From CAUTNH01 sp963543845 (lineage in GTDB: Bacteria; Bacillota_I; Bacilli_A; Acholeplasmatales; Acholeplasmataceae): a stretch of 64,000 nucleotides of DNA. The position numbers were made by a program, and so were the translations under genes. The notes under the pieces are model-generated. The model was not told where the DNA came from. It saw only the letters and a program-made list of their open reading frames with translations, and did no database searches. The DNA lies in the NCBI GenBank assembly GCA_963543845.1, contig CAUUCL010000001.1, positions 1 through 64,000 of the forward strand. The letters run 5' to 3'. This document shows positions 63,654 through 64,000 of the stretch, piece by piece (the stretch's first letter is position 1; each line of letters opens with the position of its first letter).

Positions 63654-64000
63654 TTATTTACTAGCAGCTTTAGGTCTTTTAGCACCATATTTAGATCTTG
63701 CTTGCATTCTCTTATCAACACCAGCAGCATCTAGTGTTCCACGAATTATATGATATCTAACACCTGGTAAATCTTTTACTCTACCACCACGAATTAAAAC
63801 TACACCGTGTTCTTGTAGATTATGTCCAACTCCTGGAATATAAGCTGTTACCTCTGTTCCATTACTTAGTCTAACTCTTGCGTATTTTCTCATAGCTGAG
63901 TTAGGTTTTTTAGGAGTCATTGTTGTAACTTTTGTACAAACTCCTCTTTTTTGTGGTGAATTATTTTTACTTTCTTTCTTTTTAAGACTGTTAAATCCAT
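63654..64000 (-). CDS. rpsL: Ribosomal protein S12, 5' end beyond window
   Basis: The frame is open to the right edge, so the Met at 63920 is internal (TTMTPKKPNSAM). The visible 115 residues start near 'GFNSLKKKESKNNSPQKRGV', which aligns with the B. subtilis-type S12; about 25 N-terminal residues are missing. Streptomycin-site Lys ('TPKKPNS' and 'GGRVKDLPG') are the wild-type form. First gene of rpsL-rpsG-fusA-tuf. Confidence 0.97.
   Translation of the reverse strand, partial: GFNSLKKKESKNNSPQKRGVCTKVTTMTPKKPNSAMRKYARVRLSNGTEVTAYIPGVGHNLQEHGVVLIRGGRVKDLPGVRYHIIRGTLDAAGVDKRMQARSKYGAKRPKAASK

Noticed and set aside
63654..63920. 88-residue S12 from ATG 63920
   Set aside because: The Met is internal to the conserved S12 sequence; the frame continues to the window edge.
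1..64000. Mycoplasma-type genetic code (TGA as Trp)
   Set aside because: TGA ends normal-length genes such as fmt and leuS, and Trp codons are TGG.
1..64000. CRISPR arrays, insertion sequences or prophage
   Set aside because: No regularly spaced short repeats, transposase, integrase or phage structural genes were seen.

Overview
The window is very AT-rich and comes from a low-GC Gram-positive-type bacterium, most likely an uncultivated, host-associated Bacilli/Mollicutes-like lineage (RF39-like is my guess, not proven). Reasons: B. subtilis-type gene clusters (rimP-nusA-ylxQ-infB-rbfA, infC-rpmI-rplT, rpsL-rpsG-fusA-tuf, apt-rel-dtd-hisS-aspS), Shine-Dalgarno sites of the AAGGAGG type, and huge BspA/LRR surface proteins typical of gut anaerobes. 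TGA is used as a stop (for example fmt and leuS), so the standard code applies, not the mycoplasma code.

Layout. 1-3698 (+): 3' part of a large leucine-rich-repeat surface protein gene, cut by the window edge. 3.8-8.7 kb (+): three tandem paralogues of an AAA-ATPase-like/PD-(D/E)XK nuclease family. 8.7-14.7 kb (+): thrS, an ABC exporter pair, a cysteine-free Mrp ATPase and a membrane protein. 14.7-15.6 kb (+): FMN riboswitch and riboflavin transporter ribU, ending at convergent terminators. 15.6-24.1 kb (-): a 2843-residue surface protein whose C-terminal 1200 residues are an inverted homologue of the left-edge protein. The two form long inverted repeats around the 12-kb block. From there almost everything is on the minus strand. 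24.3-35.0 kb: a ten-gene operon from a catalytically degenerate RNase J through apt, rel, dtd, hisS, aspS, comEB, a YlbL-type protease and lspA to rluD. 35.2-35.7 kb: two small proteins that look like a toxin-antitoxin-type cassette. 35.7-37.0 kb: tgt behind tRNA-Lys. 37.0-46.1 kb: rimP-nusA-ylxQ-infB-rbfA-priA-fmt-pgpA-membrane protein. 46.1-47.8 kb: rplT-rpmI-infC with an attenuator leader and an AUU start. 47.8-49.4 kb: small envelope proteins and tmRNA. 49.4-50.5 kb (+): two small membrane proteins. 50.5-54.4 kb: two membrane proteins, an M42 peptidase, rsmD and yneF. 54.4-57.8 kb: sirtuin, acpP and leuS. 58.0-59.7 kb: antiporter and PII-like protein. 59.8-64.0 kb: tuf, fusA, rpsG and rpsL (cut by the right edge).

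Most of the window is core translation machinery. The unusual signals are: the inverted surface-protein pair, which could act as an inversion/antigenic-switch substrate; the ATPase-nuclease triplet lying between them; a series of conserved proteins that have lost metal- or nucleotide-binding motifs (RNase J, PriA, Tgt, sirtuin, Mrp); an L20 with a histone-like tail; and two promoters placed so that the mRNA would start exactly at the ATG (leaderless).
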